A stretch of 64,000 bases of DNA. It comes from Sphingomonas aerophila (GTDB lineage: Bacteria > Pseudomonadota > Alphaproteobacteria > Sphingomonadales > Sphingomonadaceae). This document shows positions 60,507 to 64,000 of the stretch, piece after piece. Numbering within the stretch: the first letter of the stretch is position 1; each line of letters opens with the position of its first letter. The stretch is taken from NCBI RefSeq assembly GCF_014199305.1, contig NZ_JACIJK010000005.1, positions 268,517 to 332,516 on the forward strand. Direction: 5' to 3'. The notes under the pieces are model-generated. The model ran no database searches. It was given only the letters and a program-made list of their open reading frames with translations, and was not told the origin of the DNA. The translations under genes and the position numbers were made by a program.

Positions 60507-61742
60507 ATGAGCCTGATTGATCGTTTCCTGGCCGCGCAGGTCAAACGCGGGCGGCTTTCCGTCACATATGCCGATGGAACCAGCCGGAACTTTGGCGCTC
60601 CCGATCCCGCCTGGCCCGACATCGCCATTCGGTTCACGGACACGTCAACGCCGGGGAGGATCGTCCGGCATCCGGCGCTCGGCGCGGCAGAAGCCTTTAT
60701 CGATGGGCGACTGGTGATCGACCGGGGCGACATCCGCGGCCTGGTCACCCTGCTCAAGGGCAACAGCCCCTGGGAGCGAGGTGGTGGCCTGCGACCTTCG
60801 CCGCCGATCCGCCTGCTGGGGCAGGTCGTGCACCGTTTCGACAGGATCAACATGGCCCGCCGGTCGAAGCGGAACGTCGCGCATCATTACGACCTGTCCG
60901 ATCGCCTCTACGACCTCTTCCTCGATGCCGATCGTCAATATAGCTGCGCGTACTTCACCGATCCGGCGAACACGCTGGAACAGGCGCAGTCTGACAAGAA
61001 GGCCCATATCGGCGCCAAGCTGCTGCTTCGGCCAAGCATGCGCGTCCTGGACATCGGGTGCGGCTGGGGTGGCATGGCACTGTACCTGCACCGGGTCGCC
61101 GGCGTCGAAGTGCTGGGAATCACGCTTTCCGAAGAGCAGCTCAAGGTCGCCAGGAGGCGCGCCGAAGAGGCAGGCGTTGCCGACAAGGTCCGGTTCGAGC
61201 TGATCGATTACCGCGCGGTAACCGGCAGTTTCGACCGGATCGTGTCGGTGGGCATGTTCGAGCATGTCGGCCCCGCGCATTATGCCACCTTCTTCAGGAA
61301 ATGCCGTTCGCTGCTGACCGACGACGGGGTGATGTTGCTGCACACGATCGGCCGGATCGGCGGCCCCGGTGTCACCGACAAGTTCACGGCCAAATACATT
61401 TTTCCCGGCGGCTATAATCCCGCCCTGTCCGAGATCGTGCGCGGCTATGAGGGCACGAAGCTGTTTCCGACGGACGTCGAGATCCTGCGGACGCATTACG
61501 CGAGGACGATCGACCATTGGTATGATCGCACGGTGGCGAGCAAGGAGCAGATCGTCGCCCTGTACGACGAACGGTTCTTTCGCCTGTGGACCTTTTACCT
61601 CGCCGGCGCGGCCGCGGCCTTCCGGACCGGAGGCATGGTCAATTACCAGGTGCAACTCGCCAAGAGCCGCGCGGCGGTGCCGGAGATCCGTGATTACATG
61701 GTCGATGAGGAGCGGCAGCTGCGCGCGAGCGGCGGTGCCTGA
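60507..61742 (+). CDS. Cyclopropane-fatty-acyl-phospholipid synthase
   Basis: Adds a methylene bridge from S-adenosylmethionine to unsaturated acyl chains of membrane lipids. About 411 residues. An N-terminal lipid-binding domain carries IVRHPALGAAEAFIDGRLVI, and the methyltransferase domain reads NVAHHYDLSDRLYDLFLD, then VLDIGCGWGGMALYLHRVAG and MFEHVGPAHYATFFRKC, all family signatures. It lies downstream of the ECF/anti-sigma pair with a 124-base gap, so it may be one of their targets. ATG at 60507 is used; a TTG at 60492 adds five residues. Confidence 0.93.
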   Translation: MSLIDRFLAAQVKRGRLSVTYADGTSRNFGAPDPAWPDIAIRFTDTSTPGRIVRHPALGAAEAFIDGRLVIDRGDIRGLVTLLKGNSPWERGGGLRPSPPIRLLGQVVHRFDRINMARRSKRNVAHHYDLSDRLYDLFLDADRQYSCAYFTDPANTLEQAQSDKKAHIGAKLLLRPSMRVLDIGCGWGGMALYLHRVAGVEVLGITLSEEQLKVARRRAEEAGVADKVRFELIDYRAVTGSFDRIVSVGMFEHVGPAHYATFFRKCRSLLTDDGVMLLHTIGRIGGPGVTDKFTAKYIFPGGYNPALSEIVRGYEGTKLFPTDVEILRTHYARTIDHWYDRTVASKEQIVALYDERFFRLWTFYLAGAAAAFRTGGMVNYQVQLAKSRAAVPEIRDYMVDEERQLRASGGA

Positions 61743-61778
61743 TAGGCCGCTGGACGGATCGGCGGGCGCCGGACGGGT

Positions 61779-62900
61779 CTATGCTTCGCGGGCGAAGGTG
61801 AAGCGCGACCCGACATAGGGACGCACCACCTTGTCGGGCATCACGCGAAGCGCCTCGGCGATGAACACTTCGCCGGTGCAATGCATCGGGATGATGTAGG
61901 TCGGGTTGATCTGCGCCAATTCCGCAACCGTCCGCCGGGCCTCCGCATCGGTTCGGGGCCGGACGAGGTGAAAACCGCCGACGACCGCATGGACCTTCTC
62001 GATCCCTGACACGGCTTGCGCGCGGCGCACCGAGTTGATGACCCCACGGTGGCTGCAAGAGGCGATAACGACCAAGCCCAGGCCCTTTACAGCGTAGCAG
62101 GTGGCAAGTTCGTGCTCGCCGTCGTCGGCCAACTGAGTGGCTGCCTGCTTGGCCCCGGAAAGCAGTTTGCGATCGCAGCCGATGCCTGGTCGCATCTGGG
62201 TCGGGATGGCGGCGCGCTCAAAGCTGTTGAGCGGGATCATACCCGTCGTGAATGCGTGATCGGCGACGATCGTCGGTGTTGCGCGTACGCGAACGTCAAA
62301 ACCCGCTTTCTCCAGTGCGGCGCGATCCAGCGTACCCATGACCGGCGGCGGGTCCCCGATCAGCGCTACCCGTTCACAAAAGGCTTCTTCGCCGCCGACC
62401 AGCAGAGGGAGGCGATGCCCGCCCGGCGCGGTCTCCCCGAACAGCGCTGCATATCCGCCATAATGATCAAGATGTCCGTGGCTCAACACGGCGGCGTCGA
62501 TGCGAGACGGATCAATCCCGAGCAGGGCCAGGTTGTTGGCGAGTACCTCGCGCGAATAGCCGAAGTCGACCAGAACGCGGCGAACCTGGTCCGCGCTGCG
62601 GGACTCGGCCAGGATCGAAAGGCCGAATTCGCCAATCAACACGCGCGGCAGCATGCGTGGCGCGTGCGGCGGGCCACCATTGCCGGCGCGAACAACCGTC
62701 ATCCCCGGCAGATCGAGATTGGGCAGGAACGGCCCAAACGTGGCGGCATCGTCGACCACGGCCAGGGTCAGCGTGTCGATCAGTGGCACGGCCAGGGTTG
62801 CCGTTGCCTCACGCGCGCGGATCGCGGACGCGAGCAGTCCCAGAAGCCCCGCAGCCAGGACGGACCGACGCGAAGCGGGCAACGACCTTCGATCGGGCAT
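61779..62900 (-). CDS. Tat-exported MBL-fold hydrolase (COG1237-like)
   Basis: A 373-residue exported metallo-beta-lactamase-fold protein. The N-terminus MPDRRSLPASRRSVLAAGLL is a twin-arginine signal. The metal site is intact in VLSHGHLDHYGGY (HxHxDH: His141, His143, Asp145, His146), then SCSHRGVINSVRRA and a C-terminal PMHCTGE. LAESRSADQVRRVLVDFGYS is typical of the COG1237 group related to RFAP synthase. The physiological substrate is unknown. I use ATG at 62900; an earlier GTG/ATG at 62921 would extend the signal. Confidence 0.85.
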   Translation of the reverse strand: MPDRRSLPASRRSVLAAGLLGLLASAIRAREATATLAVPLIDTLTLAVVDDAATFGPFLPNLDLPGMTVVRAGNGGPPHAPRMLPRVLIGEFGLSILAESRSADQVRRVLVDFGYSREVLANNLALLGIDPSRIDAAVLSHGHLDHYGGYAALFGETAPGGHRLPLLVGGEEAFCERVALIGDPPPVMGTLDRAALEKAGFDVRVRATPTIVADHAFTTGMIPLNSFERAAIPTQMRPGIGCDRKLLSGAKQAATQLADDGEHELATCYAVKGLGLVVIASCSHRGVINSVRRAQAVSGIEKVHAVVGGFHLVRPRTDAEARRTVAELAQINPTYIIPMHCTGEVFIAEALRVMPDKVVRPYVGSRFTFAREA

Positions 62901-63065
62901 GACTACCCTCCTAACGATCATCTACCACGCGGCCCCGAGAGCGGCCACGCTGCTGTACGTGGGTAAGAACGCGTCGTCCGCTGATGGGCTATGTTCGGGC
63001 GAGCGGAGGCGATGCTTTATGGATCACACGAGAAGGCAGCTGCCGGCGGTGGTGCGCACCGCAAC

Positions 63066-63092
63066 AGGCGCACCGGATTCGCCGGTGCGCCT
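63066..63092 (-). terminator. Hairpin after the GH31 gene
   Basis: A perfect 11-base stem AGGCGCACCGG/CCGGTGCGCCT with a 5-base loop, 8 bases beyond the stop of the minus-strand GH31 gene. No strong U-run follows, but stem strength and position suit a terminator between GH31 and the MBL-fold gene. Confidence 0.6.
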
Positions 63093-63099
63093 GCCGACG

Positions 63100-64000
63100 T
63101 CAGCGGCTGATCGTGAAGCGCGATGCGCGCGGCTGGTCAGCGACCGTGAAGCTGACGGTTTCCGAGCCGACGTCCGTGTTGCTGGCCAAGGCGCTGGTAC
63201 CACGCGCGACGCGGGCCGCGCCCTGCCAGCCATGGACGGTGACAGCGACCTGCTTCCACCAAGGCTTGTAGCTGCCCTGCCGCTTGTCGAAGCTGATCTC
63301 CAGCCCCGTCGCCGTTAGCTGGCATCGGATCGCCTGCCGCATGTAACCGCCGCGCGTGAAAGCCATCGAGTGGCCGTCATCGGCGTAAAGGTCGCCCGCG
63401 CAGTTCTCGCCAGGGTAGATGTCGAGCTGCAATGGCCCCTGCGGCGTTTCGGCAGTGCTTTGAACCACTGCCTGGCGCGGCAGGATGGTGCCCGCGCGGA
63501 CAAATACGGGAAGATAGTCGAGCCGCGGCACTTCCCGCACGGTGTCGCCCTGTGTGGTCTGCTCGCCCGTCGCCTGGGTCGCGGACTGGATTTGCCCTTC
63601 CGTTGTTGCTTGCGCTGTGCCCGCGCGCTTGCCGGTCCAATAATCGTACCACCCGCCTGCCGGCAGGAACACGTCATAGGCCTGGGGTGACTCCATGCGC
63701 GGCGGCGGCGCGACCAGCAGCGAGCGGCCGAGCGTGAAGGTCGACGACTGGTCGCACGACATGGTGAGCGCGCCCGGATAGTCGTAGAATACCGGCCGCA
63801 TGATCGGGTCGCCGGTGCGGGAGTTCTGCTCGGCGAGCCCGTACAGATACGGCATCAGCTTGTAGCGTTCTTCCACGAAGCGGCGGCGGATCGCCAGGTG
63901 CTCCGGACCGTCCACCCATGGCTCGACACGCGGCGTGTCCTTGGCCGAGTGGTCGCGAAACACAGGGTAGAAGGCCCCGATTTCGAACCAGCGGGTCAGC
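63100..64000 (-). CDS. GH31 alpha-glycosidase, C-terminal part (N-terminus beyond the window)
   Basis: The last ~300 residues of a family 31 glycosidase, entering from the right edge in an open frame. It begins LTRWFEIGAFYPVFRDHSAK, which is the conserved end of the catalytic barrel, then RRFVEERYKLMPYLYGLAEQ and the domain DVFLPAGGWYDYWTGKRAGT. Beta-sandwich domains follow and end RASRFTISR. The layout fits alpha-xylosidases and related exo-enzymes. The catalytic aspartates lie outside the window. With GH3 and GH8 it would suit xyloglucan or related glycans; this is inference. Confidence 0.9.
   Translation of the reverse strand, partial: LTRWFEIGAFYPVFRDHSAKDTPRVEPWVDGPEHLAIRRRFVEERYKLMPYLYGLAEQNSRTGDPIMRPVFYDYPGALTMSCDQSSTFTLGRSLLVAPPPRMESPQAYDVFLPAGGWYDYWTGKRAGTAQATTEGQIQSATQATGEQTTQGDTVREVPRLDYLPVFVRAGTILPRQAVVQSTAETPQGPLQLDIYPGENCAGDLYADDGHSMAFTRGGYMRQAIRCQLTATGLEISFDKRQGSYKPWWKQVAVTVHGWQGAARVARGTSALASNTDVGSETVSFTVADQPRASRFTISR

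Overview
The window is GC-rich alphaproteobacterial chromosome, most likely a sphingomonad (Sphingomonas or close kin). Pointers are two TonB-dependent receptors (one with the Xanthomonas/Caulobacter-type plug), a MucR/Ros regulator, an ECF sigma/anti-sigma pair, secreted glycoside hydrolases and the sphingomonad-type TonB/SapC/cupin/tryptophan-halogenase cassette. This is judged from protein motifs read by eye; no search was run. No rRNA, tRNA, CRISPR array, insertion sequence or phage module was recognised.

Left third (1-19.3 kb), mostly housekeeping. argB (cut by the window edge) and a queuosine-precursor transporter lie on the minus strand. Then come a CNT nucleoside transporter, a TMEM175-like channel, a small membrane protein overlapping 3-hydroxyacyl-CoA dehydrogenase, and a CPBP protease. 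A tight minus-strand operon follows: gluQ, a HIG1-type membrane protein, pduO, egtB, egtD. It combines tRNA modification, adenosylcobalamin and ergothioneine synthesis. Further right are an HNH nuclease, an EF-hand lipoprotein, PEP carboxylase, an MFS exporter, an SGNH hydrolase, small conserved proteins, a secreted esterase and a SleB-type cell-wall hydrolase.

Middle (19.3-43.1 kb), nutrient acquisition and polysaccharide use. Here lie a glycerophosphodiester phosphodiesterase one base from a TonB receptor, a GH3 enzyme with a PA14 insert, a PilZ protein, a Tat-exported Gfo/Idh oxidoreductase, an exported VOC protein, a second esterase, a large MscS channel, a DUF2243 pair and a HAD phosphatase. 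A huge RTX-type GH5 glycosidase is split by two single-base frameshifts. Two NmrA-like oxidoreductases flank a LysR regulator, followed by a GH8 enzyme.

Right third (43.1-64 kb). A decayed gene remnant abuts an ABC permease that seems to have lost its M1-aminopeptidase half; its ATPase gene is intact. Next is the halogenase cassette (DUF6445, TonB receptor, SapC, cupin, flavin-dependent halogenase) with a promoter and a terminator visible around the receptor. MucR, an ABM monooxygenase, a 790-residue exported protein of unknown function, a methyltransferase, the ECF/anti-sigma pair, a cyclopropane-fatty-acid synthase, a metallo-beta-lactamase-fold protein and the end of a GH31 glycosidase complete the window. 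GH3, GH5, GH8 and GH31 together suggest growth on plant beta-glucan/xylan-type glycans.
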